From: Strongylocentrotus droebachiensis | Taxonomy: Eukaryota; Echinodermata; Echinoidea; Camarodonta; Strongylocentrotidae | NCBI GenBank assembly: GCA_035222895.1 | Contig: JAVYIG010007939.1 | Coordinates: 31,168-95,167 of the forward strand | Reading direction: 5' to 3' | DNA: 64,000 bases | Shown: piece by piece, positions 12,772 through 25,400 of the stretch | How positions within the stretch are numbered: position 1 is the first letter of the stretch | How the letters are laid out: the number at the start of each line of letters is the position of its first letter | Position numbers and translations under genes: made by a program | Notes under the pieces: generated by a model | The model's input: the letters and a program-made list of their open reading frames with translations, nothing else | Database searches by the model: none | Told to the model about the DNA's origin: nothing

Positions 12772-12867
12772 TTGATGTCAAACCATAATTTAAGCTATCT
12801 AGTTAGTTTAAAGTCATGATATTATGACTTACTAGATGGATTATTATTATGCATGGTTTGACATCAA
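12772..12867. repeat. 96-bp imperfect inverted repeat
   Basis: TTGATGTCAAACCAT ... ATGGTTTGACATCAA with a second inner pair AAGTCAT / ATGACTT. Possibly a very short MITE. It abuts the CAGGGGCGG sequence at 12868. Confidence 0.65.
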
Positions 12868-13099
12868 CAGGGGCGGCGATCCCGGGGGACGCCCCCACTC
12901 CCGGAAAATTAGAAAAATTAAGTGCCTCCTCCCCCGTGCCCAAAAAAAATGTGTAGCAAATGCTGAAGACTGAAACACACTTTTAGGCTTTGGAGGGCCC
13001 AAGAGTGCAGCGTTCAGGGGCGTCGCCAAAGGGGGGGGGGGTGTGGGGGTGCGACACCCCCCACCTGTCAGGATATTGTCGGTAAAATTGCGCTGCCGT

Positions 13100-13420
13100 C
13101 GGGAAAAAGAGAAAAGGGGGAGGGGAAAAAAGAGATGGAAAAAAGAGAGGGAAAAAGAGAGGGAAAGGGAAAGAAAAGAAAAAAGAAAAGTAAAAGAAAA
13201 GAAAGAAAGGAAAAGAAAGGAAAGAAAGGAAAAGAAAGGAAAAAAAAGAGAAGAAGAAAGAGAAAAAAAAAGAGGGAGGAGAGGAAAGAAAAGAAAAGAA
13301 AGAAAAGGAAAAAAGAAGAAAAAAAAGTGAAATGGAAACAAAAGAAACGGGGGATGAAAGAGAGGAGAGAGAGGGGAGGTAAGAGTCTGAGAGAGGAGGA
13401 GTGGGAGTAAAAGAGAGAAG
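13100..13420. repeat. Purine-rich (GAAA/GGAAA)n low-complexity block
   Basis: Nearly pure A/G on the plus strand. Long Lys/Arg/Glu or Phe/Ser/Leu reading frames here are composition artefacts. Confidence 0.9.
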
Positions 13421-13739
13421 GGGGTTGTTGGGTGGAGTCGTCTCGTCGAGGGAGCAAGAAAGACACGGGTAAATATGTTGCTGTGTCGGGTCAGCTGTGT
13501 CGGTGTTCTTGCTCGATCCTCGTGTATATATCAATGCAGAAGTTTGAAGTCTGTAAGATGTATATTATCGGTCGGCCGACAAGTTTTTTTCCCTACGAAC
13601 TGTGACTTCTTATCCGCTGTGACGACTTCGTGAGTGACTATAACTACAATACTTGTATTTTCTCGAAGTTTCACTTTCCTATAATATCAGCTAAAGAAAT
13701 CAGAGGTTTAAAATTTTCGGGGAAACTAAATTCAAACAA

Positions 13740-15210
13740 AGTTTAAGAGTCAACAACGGTACGACGAATCGTCTTCCTTTCTTTATATTGTGATGAAACG
13801 CCAAAAATTCCGCGCTTCGCGCGGAAGGGGAAACTTCATTTAGACGAGTCGAGAACGGTACAACGAATCGTCTTCTTTCTCTAATAATTTAAGGAAACGT
13901 CAAAGCTTCCGCGCTTCGTGCGAGAGTGGGAAACCGAATTCTGACATATAGGGCTTATTAAAAATCGAAAACGGTACAACGAATCGTGTTCTTTCTCTAA
14001 TAATTTAAGGAAACGTCAAAGCTTCCGCGCTTCGCGCGAGAGGGGGAATTGAATTCAGACAAAATTAATAGGGCTTATTTAGAGTCGAAAACGGTACAAC
14101 GAATCGTGTTCTTTCTCTAATAATTTAAGGAAACGTCATAGCTTCCGCGCTTCGCGCGAGGGGGGGAAACTGAATTCAGACAAAATTAATAGGGCTTATT
14201 TAGAGTCGAAAACGGTACCACGAATCGTGTTCTTTCTCTAATAATTTAAGGAAACGTCAAAACTTCCGCGCTTCGCGCGAGAAGGGAAAATGAATTCAGA
14301 CAAAATTAATAGGGCTTATTTAGAGTCGAAAACGGTACCACGAATCGTGTTTTTTCTCTAATAATTTAAGGTAACGTCAAAGCTTCCGCGCTTCGCGCGA
14401 GAGGGGAAACTGAATTCAGACAAAATTAGTAGGGCTTATTTACAGTCGAAAACGGTACAACGAATCGTGTTCTTTCTCTAATAATTTAAGGAAACGTCAA
14501 AGCTTCCGCGCTTCGCGCGAGAGGGGGAAACTGAATTAAGATGAATAGGGCTTATTAAGAGTTGAATACGGTACGAAGAATCGTCTTCTTTCTCTAATAA
14601 TTTAATGAAACGTCAAAACTTCCGCGCTTCGCGCGAGAGGGGGAAACTGAATTCAGATGAATAGGGCTTATTAAGAGTCGAATACGGTACGAAAAATCGT
14701 CTTCTTTCTCTAATAATTTAATGAAACGTCAAAACTTCCGCGCTTCGCGTGGGAGGGGGAAGCTTCATTCAGAAAAGGATTAAGAGTCGAGAACAGTACA
14801 CCAAATCGTCTGCTTTTTCTCATAATTTAATGAAACGTCAAAGCTTCCACGCTTCGCGCGGGAGGGGGAGAAACTGAATTCAGACAAGGGTTAAGAGTCG
14901 AGAACAGTATACACAGAGTCGCCTGCTTTTTCTCATAATTTAATGAAACGTCAAGGCTTCCGCGCTTTGCGCGGGAGGGGGGGGGAACAGAATTCAGAAA
15001 TGGATAAACAGTCGAGAACGGTAGAGCAAATCGTCTTCTTTTTTATAATAATTTAATGAAACGTCAAAGCTTTCGCGCTTTGCGCGGGAGGGGGAGGGGA
15101 ACTTCATTCAGCCAAGGATTACCAGTCGAAAACGGTACAATTAATCGTCTTCTTTTCCTAATAATTTAAGGAAACGTCTAAGCTTCCGCGCTTCGCGCGG
15201 GAGGCCCATT
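13740..15210 (+). repeat. About 118-bp palindromic satellite, 13 units, array 1
   Basis: Unit landmarks: ACGGTACAACGAATCGTCTT, CTTTCTCTAATAATTTAAGG, AAACGTCAAAGCTTCCGCGC, TTCGCGCGAGAGGGGGAAAC. Unit length falls from about 118-126 bp in the centre to about 97-110 bp at the edges. Each unit holds two small perfect inverted repeats, ACGAATCGT and CCGCGCTTCGCGCGG. The same unit recurs at 25470-26790 and 62565-62945 (reverse) and 27805-28210 (forward). Confidence 0.95.
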
Positions 15211-15834
15211 ACCCACACCCCCCTAATGAGCGCGCTTTTAAGTGATTCTCTTGCTCACTACCACCCCTCCCTAAAATAAGATCCTAGCTCCGCGCCTGCA
15301 TTAAAATATATAGCTATGACGCTGACTAAATTGAAGAAATAATTCTTATATTTATGTCGTCGAGGAAAATATGCAAGTACTATAGATAGTCCATAGGAAA
15401 AACAATTTAGCCTTCGGCCCCAGGTTTATATGGTTGAATTTGTAGATATTGGACATTTAATTTTGTCGGTCATTGGTGGCTAGTTTTGTCGGTAATCGTT
15501 GGCCTCTACACCCCCCTACTGAAAAAGGTCTATAGCGACGCCCCTGGCAGCGTTTAGACTAATAAAATGCAACAAATATTCTCGCTCTGTTGCTAACCTT
15601 CCTAAAAAAATATCCTTAAAAATGTAGAAATAAATATTATAGAAAATATTTATTCCGTTGGTATCATTATAAGCATAGTTTACACTGTACGTTTATAAGA
15701 GTTATAGAAATAGATCAGTCTACAAAAATGAATATTCCGCTTGCTCTTTTCAGTAAGGAGTCACTACAACATATTCTATATATAATTTGCCAGGCTGATA
15801 TTTGCCATTTCAACTCCCATAGCGATATCAATAT

Positions 15835-17157
15835 ACAATTCAATTCAATTCAATTTTATTTCATTCAGTTAAAAAGACAACATTTCATATAACAACCAGC
15901 TATATAACATAAAATACATATTAAGAACATATTTGACATTTGGACAAAAAATAAACTGAATAGGTTGCAACCTGAAAGGAAAAATATAATCCTTATATAA
16001 AGGTTGACCCTTTTTTTATAATAAAAACAAATGAAATATATCCGTTACTAAACATTATACTATACACAAATCAAGACAACAAACATACAACATCAAATAA
16101 AATATGTCTTGAATTTAAATGATTATTGCAGTTTATCTAAAAGAAATTTCTTATACCTACGTTTAAAAACATTTACACTAACAGAATTATGAATATAATG
16201 GGGAAGAGTGTTCCATAAAAAGGGTCCTTGGAAAATAATATTTTTTTGGTTTAGTACTATACGAGTCAATGGCAAGTGAAATTGCTTAGCATTTCTAGTA
16301 TTATAACTATGAATAGTACAGTTTAAAATAAACAATTTGGAAATAGAATCAGGAATAAGATTGTGGTGACATAAATACATAAAAACACCTACTTGTAATA
16401 AATATACATCCCTATATTGCAACATGTTTAATGAGTAAAATATTGGATTGGTATGGGCAAGAAAAGAAGAATGATTAATAATTCTTATTGCACGTTTTTG
16501 TAATTTAAAAAGTCTATCTTGATAAATTAATGCAGCATTGCCCCATACAATAATAGCATAATGTAAGTAAGGGTACACAATTGCATAGTATATCATTTTG
16601 AGTATAATTTTAGGGAGAGATTTAAATCTGTACATGACACCAATACTTTTAGATAATTTGTTGCAGATGACACCAATATGATTAGACCAGGATAACTTAT
16701 CATCAATAATAACACCCAAAAACTTTGCTGAAGAAACTCTCTGAATGTTTACATTACCTAGTTTGATTGTTATTGAGTCTTTATTTAGTTTCTTTTTGGT
16801 AAAAATCATAAAATTGGTTTTCTTTTCATTAATGGAAAGTTTATTAGCATAAAACCATTGAACAACTAATCCAATCTCAATATTAAATGTAGTTTCAAGA
16901 GTATGTTTGTTTTTGTGTGAAAGGAAAATACTGGTGTCATCTGCAAACAGAATACATTTTAACATTTTTGAAGCATTGACAATATCATTTATATACAAAA
17001 TAAATAAAAGGGGTCCAAGAATGGAACCTTGTGGCACTCCACATCTAATTGGCTGTAACTGTGATTTGTTTTTATTTAATACAACAAATTGTTTTCGATT
17101 TGATAAATAACTTTTGAATATTTTCAATGTTATACCCCTAATTCCATACATATACAA
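15835..17157 (-). mobile_element. 5'-truncated CR1/Jockey-like LINE
   Basis: Minus-strand open frame 17157-16123 (344 aa) encodes the C-terminal half of a reverse transcriptase: motif B (GVPQGSILGPLLFILYINDI) and motif C FADDT, then thumb and C-terminal region (AIVYPYLHYAIIVWGN, LQKRAIRI, LAHTNPIF, YNTRNAKQ). The endonuclease and the RT N-terminal motifs are missing, so it is 5'-truncated and inactive, yet the remaining frame is open, which suggests recent insertion. The 3' tail is (AATTG)n at 15837-15857. A relative lies at 28350-28960. Confidence 0.88.
16123..17157 (-). pseudogene. LINE reverse transcriptase fragment (C-terminal 344 aa)
   Basis: Coding remnant of the LINE above. The catalytic FADD pair is intact (about residues 70-75). 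The listed first codon is an internal codon; there is no genuine start because the 5' part was lost on insertion. Confidence 0.88.
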
Positions 17158-18138
17158 AGTGTATGACAGAGACCATAGAGTGGGAAATAGAAATACAATC
17201 CATGCCCAAGCGCCCTGCCTACTAAAATTGACTCACTAAACTGATAATTACAACCCTTCGGACTGCATACTAATTGAAAGTGAAGTTTGAAAAAAGGGCA
17301 TATTGCTTGGTTTTATATTATGGTTTATTAGTTTTTCCTAAGGAGAGTAATTTGTTAATACGACAAAACTTGTGAGGGGATAGTCACTGCCGTCACCTTC
17401 GAACCTCACGTTCACTATGCTACCTCGGCCCTCGCACTGGCGTTCTGATGGGGGGCTTGGGAGCACTTGCCCCCCCCCCCAATAAAATTCTTTTTTTCCC
17501 TTACTTTTTTGGAAATTATAAAGGCATGGGCACACAGAGGATTTTTTTTATGTTGGGAACCGGGGTAAAATGCAATACATTTTTTTAATTCATGGAAAAA
17601 GCCAAGCGTGTCGATGTGCAATATTAGTGCCCTTTTGTGGGGCATTAATCCTCATTACTGTCATTTAGCAGTCACGCAAAACACACATTTGCAAATTATT
17701 ATTCAATAAAATCTGAGAATGTATACTTTTATCTAGATCTATTATTTTTTAATTATTTTTAAAATAATTCCATAAATTGGGGTAAAACAAAAATATTCCA
17801 CCTATATGAGCGACAGTGTATGATTAGAGTGGTGGTGATGCTTTTTTTTCTTCTTCTGCCCCCCCCCCTAACGTTTTTCTCATTACGCTACTCTGGTCCC
17901 TCGCATTTCGCCCCGCCCCCCCCCCAATCCGGTCATGAAAAGAAATCCCCGCCCCTGGACCATGCCTGCCTATATAATTATGTTATACTACCTTTAACGT
18001 CGAAGATGCCTGTACCCCGGATCATATTTTCTATATAAACTCTGATCCCGATCGAAGTCTGCTGACTACCTCCTAGCTTCTATCCTCTGGAACCCCGGCC
18101 CACCCGCATCTCTCTCTCTCTCACTCTCTCTCTCTCTC

Positions 18139-18180
<42 letters not shown>

Positions 18181-19388
18181 CCTCTCCCTCTCCCCTCCAA
18201 ATCTCCTTCTCTCTCGATATGCTGTTATGATATTTTGCTCCAGACCATATGTTATAAGCGCTATAATATTCCAAATGTTGGGCCTCTTAAAAATTGTGCT
18301 CAGTACTCCCGGCCTCCAACTCAGTATTATGCATGTTCCCTCTTTTTGAAAGCTATCTCCGGTTTCAAAGTCAATGGCGGGCCGGACTCTGTCGCGAGAA
18401 AGAGTACCCCTTTACCAGAGATTTTGAAAACACGCATGGGGTCCCTTCGAGTGGGGGAGGGGGCGATCTACTCTGACCTACTTCTCCGGAATAGATCGAG
18501 GCCCCATATGCATATGCGATTCACTTGGCAGCGCTGGTCACATTATTGTAGTCTTAATTGACATAGCGAGTGCGATTAATCCTTCGGGCTGCGCTAGATC
18601 AAGTTGCTCTTTCTTTGATATCCGAGATGTTGCAACAATCCCAAATGGTGGAAAAGTAAGATGGGGACTAATATAGGGACTTGAACGCTGCTTCTCTAAA
18701 AGACTGCGGAAGATGCTTGTGTTTTGACTCAACAAAATCATAATTGAACTTTTTTGCGGGTTGGCCTTCTTCTATTTGCGTAGGCAAAAGAGGGTTGTTT
18801 TAGAATTTTAAAGACACCCTTTATATGTGTTTTATCTATGGCCTCCCCTGGTCCCCTTTTTTTTGCTCAAGGGGGGGGGGGGGGGTTGTGGATGTTGAGG
18901 GAAAAAAAAATATTCAGTGATTATTTTTTACAGGCCCGTTTTGTTTTGTTTCTGTGTTTTTTCTTTGTTCTGTTTTATTCTGTTTATTTTGTTTTTCGAT
19001 GTTGTTGTTGTTGTTGGTAATAGCTTAATGGCGTTCATTTAGTATTGAGTATATACGCCATAAATATCTTCAATTTTATAAGAAAATCAGTTATACATAA
19101 GAAAACTGAGAATAAAGATTTGTAATGATATAATTAATTAATAAGTAACGCAATTAATTAGGAGTCTCTGGATGGTTTGCAACTTCGTGTTTCTGCTTTT
19201 TTTAAAGTTTAATCTGGTCAGCCCGGTTTCGATTGCATGGAAACTAGCTTTGCCCGATGTGAAACAAGCGAGGTTTTTCGATGTTTGGGGTCCGGGTTAT
19301 AATTATATACACAGTACACCTATGGCTTGCCATACATTGATGCCATTTTCAGTCCAAATTTCGGAGACGGTGGACCTTGCCTCTCGCG
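17158..19388. other. Intergenic region upstream of FMC1, low-complexity scraps
   Basis: Holds poly-C/poly-G runs (17470, 17860-17930, 18868-18886), a CT microsatellite and terminus-like scraps such as CCCCGCCCCTGG at 17948. No supported gene. The last 200-300 bp should contain the FMC1 promoter, but no TATA box is evident. Confidence 0.5.
18109..18186. repeat. (CT)n microsatellite
   Basis: Long TCTCTC tract with few interruptions. Confidence 0.95.
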
Positions 19389-19472
19389 ATGTCTTCCTCA
19401 TTGGTGCTGAAAACTGACGCCTTAAATGTGCTAAGATGCATTGCAAGAGAACTAAGATATGCGAATCCTAAG
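19389..19472 (+). CDS. FMC1: FMC1 exon 1 (residues 1-28)
   Basis: ATG TCT TCC TCA..., MSSSLVLKTDALNVLRCIAR followed by ELRYANPK, then donor GTAAGG. The L-R-C-I-A-R-E-L-R-Y stretch is the LYR-like helix of the family. The giant inverted repeat begins only 86 bp after this donor. Confidence 0.88.
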
Positions 19473-22400
19473 GTAAGGTTCACGTCTTTTAAGAATGAAT
19501 ACAAATCAGTAAAATATGGCTTGATGTGATGACTAGACGAAGCCGAACCGCGGCGCATGTCAGACAGAGGCATGGGTGAAGCTTTTCTTCACACACCTGA
19601 TCGGAGATGAAGGTAGCCCATCCAATGTGTAAAAATTGCCAATTTGATAAGTGTAAGGATCGCATTGTACATAATACAACCGCTATACTACCACACACGC
19701 AATATATGCTTTGTGTATTGTATCCGTGAGTGCAACGATGGCTGGCTACCAATTAAAATAGGCATGGTGGTCGGATATAATGAGAGTAGATGATGGAGGG
19801 AGGGGGGGGGGGGGGGGGGGTAAAGCGCAGTACTAAGGAGCAAATCAAAGAATTATACTAAGACCTCACCTCATGTATGTTAGAAATTAAAAAGTTATAA
19901 TCTTCTTTTGAATTGCAATATATCCCCGCACCATTATAAGTCATGCATGAATTTTATTTGTCATATGTTATATATTTGAAAGGTGTTGTAACGATTCAAG
20001 CTCTATTTGCCTATGTGTCATCACCTTGTGTGTTCTTTCTTCAAACTGTATATTAGTTGCAACATGTCTTTGATAAATCATTGTTATATTCTTTTTCATG
20101 TGAAGTCAATTCAAATGGATTGTAGTATTGAAATGATTTGTTATATTATATTCATTTTTCATGTGATGTTAACTTCGATGAATTGTGAAATTGTGAACAT
20201 GCATCAATAAATAAATAAATAAATATGCCTTTTCTCTGGGAAAAGGGGCATTGACTCTTTAAATACCAAATCACAGAAACTATTCACCATTATGTCACCG
20301 TCATGTACATATTTTCTATGGATATAATTTTTCACGATCTCAACTCTTTACCACATCAGCGCCATGTATACATTGTCGATGGATAAAGTGGAATATTTAT
20401 TCTTCACCACCCTACCCTAACTTTTCACCACCCTAGCATCATGTACATAATCGTCTATAGATAAACTGTAATATTAATTCTTCACCACCCTACGCTATCT
20501 TTTCACCACCCTAGCGCCATGTACATTGTCTATGGATAAACTGGAATATTAATTCTTCACCACCCTACGCTATCTTTTCATCACCCTAGCGCCATGTACA
20601 TTGTCTATGGATAAACTGGAATATTAATTCTTCACCACCCTACGCTATCTTTTCATCACCCTAGCGCCATGTACATTGTATATGGATAAACTGGAATATT
20701 AATTCTTCACCACCCTACGCTATCTTTTCACCACCATGTACATTGTCTATGGATAAACTGGAATATTAATTCTTCACCACCCTACGCTATCTTTTCATCA
20801 CCCTAGCGTCATGTACATTGTATATGGATAAACTGGAATATTAATTCTTCACCACCCTACGCTATCTTTTCACCATCCTAGCATCATGTACATTGTCGGT
20901 GGATAAACTGGAATATTAATTCTTCACCACCCTACGCTATCTTTTCACCATCCTAGCGCCTAGTACATTGTATATGGATAAAGTGGAATATTAATTCTTC
21001 ACCACCCTACGCTATCTTTTCACCATCCTAGCATCATGTACATTGTCGGTGGATAAACTGGAATATTAATTCTTCACCACCCTACGCTATCTTTTCACCA
21101 TCCTAGCGCCTAGTACATTGTATATGGATAAAGTGGAATATTAATTCTTCACCACCCTACGCTATCTTTTCACCATCCTAGCGCCTAGTACATTGTATAT
21201 GGATAAACTGGAATATTAATTCTTCACCACCCTACGCTATCTTTTCACCATCCTAGCGCCATGTACATTGTATATGGATAAACTGGAATATTAATTCTTC
21301 ACCACCCTACGCTAACTTTTCACCACCATGTACATTGTCTATGGATAAACTGGAATATTAATTCTTCACCACCCTACGCTATCTTTTCACCACCATGTAC
21401 ATTGTCTATGGATAAACTGGAATATTAATTCTTCACCACCCTACGCTATCTTTTCATCACCCTAGCGTCATGTACATTGTATATGGATAAACTGGAATAT
21501 TAATTCTTCACCACCATACGCTATCTTTTCACCATCCTAGCATCATGTACATTGTCTATGGATAAAGTGGAATATTAACTCTTCACCACCCTACGCTAAC
21601 TTTTCACCACCCTATAGCGCCATGTACATTGTCTATGGATAAACTGGAATATTAATTCTTCACCACCCTACACTAACTTTTCACCATCCTAAAGCCATGT
21701 ACATTGTCTATGAATAAAGTGGAATATTAACTCTTCACCACCCTACGCTAGCTTTTCACCACCCTATAGCGCCATGTACATTGTCTATGGAAAAACTAGA
21801 ATATTAATTTTTCACCACCCTACGCTAACTTTTCACCACCCTAGCGTCATGTACATTGTCTATGGATAAACTGGAATATTAATTTTTCACCACCCTACGC
21901 TAACTTTTCACCACCCTAGCATCATGAACATTGTCTATGGATAAACTAGAATATTAATTTTTCACCACCCTAGCATCATGTACATTGTCTATGGATAAAC
22001 TGGAATATTAATTTTTCACCGCCCTATACGCTAACTTTTCACCACCCTAGCGCCATGTACATTGTTTATGGATAAACTGGAATATTAATTCTTCACCACC
22101 CTACGCTATCTTTTCATCACCCTAGCGCCATGTACATTGTATATGGATAAACTGGAATATTAATTCTTCACCACCCTACGCTATCTTTTCACCACCATGT
22201 ACATTGTCTATGGATAAACTGGAATATTAATTCTTCACCACCCTACGCTATCTTTTCATCACCCTAGCGTCATGTACATTGTATATGGATAAACTGGAAT
22301 ATTAATTCTTCACCACCCTACGCTATCTTTTCACCATCCTAGCATCATGTACATTGTCGGTGGATAAACTGGAATATTAATTCTTCACCACCCTACGCTA

Positions 22401-25400
22401 TCTTTTCACCATCCTAGCGCCTAGTACATTGTATATGGATAAAGTGGAATATTAATTCTTCACCACCCTACGCTATCTTTTCACCATCCTAGCATCATGT
22501 ACATTGTCGGTGGATAAACTGGAATATTAATTCTTCACCACCCTACGCTATCTTTTCACCATCCTAGCGCCTAGTACATTGTATATGGATAAAGTGGAAT
22601 ATTAATTCTTCACCACCCTACGCTATCTTTTCACCATCCTAGCGCCTAGTACATTGTATATGGATAAACTGGAATATTAATTCTTCACCACCCTACGCTA
22701 TCTTTTCACCATCCTAGCGCCATGTACATTGTATATGGATAAACTGGAATATTAATTCTTCACCACCCTACGCTAACTTTTCACCACCATGTACATTGTC
22801 TATGGATAAACTGGAATATTAATTCTTCACCACCCTACGCTATCTTTTCACCACCATGTACATTGTCTATGGATAAACTGGAATATTAATTCTTCACCAC
22901 CCTACGCTATCTTTTCATCACCCTAGCGTCATGTACATTGTATATGGATAAACTGGAATATTAATTCTTCACCACCATACGCTATCTTTTCACCATCCTA
23001 GCATCATGTACATTGTCTATGGATAAAGTGGAATATTAACTCTTCACCACCCTACGCTAACTTTTCACCACCCTATAGCGCCATGTACATTGTCTATGGA
23101 TAAACTGGAATATTAATTCTTCACCACCCTACACTAACTTTTCACCATCCTAAAGCCATGTACATTGTCTATGAATAAAGTGGAATATTAACTCTTCACC
23201 ACCCTACGCTAGCTTTTCACCACCCTATAGCGCCATGTACATTGTCTATGGAAAAACTAGAATATTAATTTTTCACCACCCTACGCTAACTTTTCACCAC
23301 CCTAGCGTCATGTACATTGTCTATGGATAAACTGGAATATTAATTTTTCACCACCCTACGCTAACTTTTCACCACCCTAGCATCATGAACATTGTCTATG
23401 GATAAACTAGAATATTAATTTTTCACCACCCTAGCATCATGTACATTGTCTATGGATAAACTGGAATATTAATTTTTCACCGCCCTATACGCTAACTTTT
23501 CACCACCCTAGCGCCATGTACATTGTTTATGGTTAATTGGAATATTAACTCTTCACCACCCTACGCTAACTTTTCACCACCCTATAGCGCCATGTACATT
23601 GTCTATAAACTGGAATATTAACTCTTCACCACCCTACGCTAACTTTTCACCACCCTAACATGTACATTGTCTATGGATAAACTGGAATATTAACTCTTCA
23701 CCACCCTACGCTAACTTTTCACCACCCTAGCGTCATGAACATTGTCTATGGATAAACTGGAATATTAATTTTTCACCACCCTACGCTAACTTTTCACCAC
23801 CCTAGCATCATGTACATTGTCTATGGATAAACTGGAATATTAACCACCCTACGCTAACTTTTCACCACCCTAGCGTCATGAACATTGTCTATGGATAAAC
23901 TGGAATATTAATTTTTCACCACCCTACGCTAACCTTTCACCACCCTAGCATCATGTACATTGTCTATGGATAAAGTGGAATATTTATTCTTCACCACCCT
24001 ACGTTAACCTTTCGCCACCCAATTACAATACAGTTTATTGAAGTTAAAACGGGTAATATGTCCTATGTGCAGGCCAAAAATAATGACGAGGTTAAATTCC
24101 AACGTCATTTGAAAGATAATAATAATTTAGAACTTCCCTCAAAACAAAAAGGTTTGAAAATGTCTTTTTGTGAGAAAATAATGATCATTAGTTGTCGAAT
24201 TGAATTTAGCGAGCACGCTCGTTTAATTAGTCTGATTTTTAGACCATTGTACCGAATGGTTGGTCATACATAATAGACAAATGTACATTTAGCTTACAGC
24301 TCTTTTTATTACCAAAGCAAGTCAATCATTCACTCAATAGCGTCTGACAGTGAAGTCTTAAACGTAAATAGGTTTCCTTGCATAATTTGAATACTATAGG
24401 ACACTGCTGACAGATAGGACATACGTGACATATTCACAATTCCTGCAAAGTTCTTCAGACTGTCATATTGGCTGAAAAAGAGATCATGGGATTCAAACAA
24501 AACCTTTAAGAGATTTATTATTTCCGATCGTTGGGTTTATGTATAAGCAATTGTTTCACGAGGATGAACTGAAATAAACAGTTGCGATCCCCTTCTGTCG
24601 CCTATATAAAAAAATTAAAAAACCTATAGTGCTTGAAAATGTAGACGGGTGAGATACTTTAACAATGAAACAGTCCTCTTTATTTAACAGACTATCAAAC
24701 AAATTATAAAACTTGCACTCTCCAAAATATTATCGTCAAGAATTTAAAATTCTATTGTACTAGCCTGTATATCTTTTTTTCTAATACAACTGTAGAGAAA
24801 ACATTATATTGCAACATTCTGTAATATGTGGAATATATTTTACAAATGAACCTCAATATACCTGGCAAATGCGCAATTACACCTTGTTCCCGAAATATTT
24901 TGCAGTACCGCTGCTACCGCAAGACCCCATGCAGGTACATGCAACTGGGAAGGTGTTGATTCGTCGAAGTTTGCAACTTGAATGGATCTTATTTCAGTCG
25001 TTATGAATTCAAGAGAATCGGAAATGAACGGTGAAATTGTTGTGCTGTTTATGTAGGACCTCCACATAATACTTAATTCCAAAGGGATGACAACATAATG
25101 AAGCACGAAGGCAAAGCTGGTCTCGTAAATGTTTTTAATAATAATATGTGGTTTTCATTGTGACTTGGTTGCCATGTCTAATGTTTTAAATATGTGCACA
25201 GCTGCATTTGAGATGTAAACTGACTGTACAACATTGAATTTATCTTGCATATAATTATACTAGAGAGAATTTAAATAACAACGAATTTGTTAACAAGTTT
25301 GTGTTGTCTTGGTCTACAGACAGGCGCGGATCCAGGATTTCTTAGGGGGGAGGCCCAAATTTGAAATTATGCGAGCCAAATATTGATACGTAATGGTGCC

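Larger units (their letters stand above)
13007..15554. mobile_element. hAT-like non-autonomous element with 8-bp target duplication
   Basis: Element 13015-15546, termini CAGGGGCGTCGC / GCGACGCCCCTG, flanked by a perfect GCAGCGTT duplication (13007-13014 and 15547-15554). The CAG...CTG ends and 8-bp duplication are the hallmark of hAT insertions. The interior is a purine-rich block (13100-13420), the palindromic satellite array (13740-15210) and a tail ending near 15298 in another element terminus (CTCCGCGCCTG). No transposase ORF. It sits in an older CAGGGGCGG element fragment (12868-13014). Confidence 0.85.

Noticed and set aside
12847-13534. Several long overlapping frames on both strands rich in Phe/Ser/Leu or Lys/Arg/Glu
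   Set aside because: Produced by the purine/pyrimidine-rich low-complexity tract; no domain and no splice context.
20260-24020. Possible CRISPR-like array because of regular repeats
   Set aside because: Units are contiguous with no unique spacers, in a eukaryotic intron; it is a satellite.
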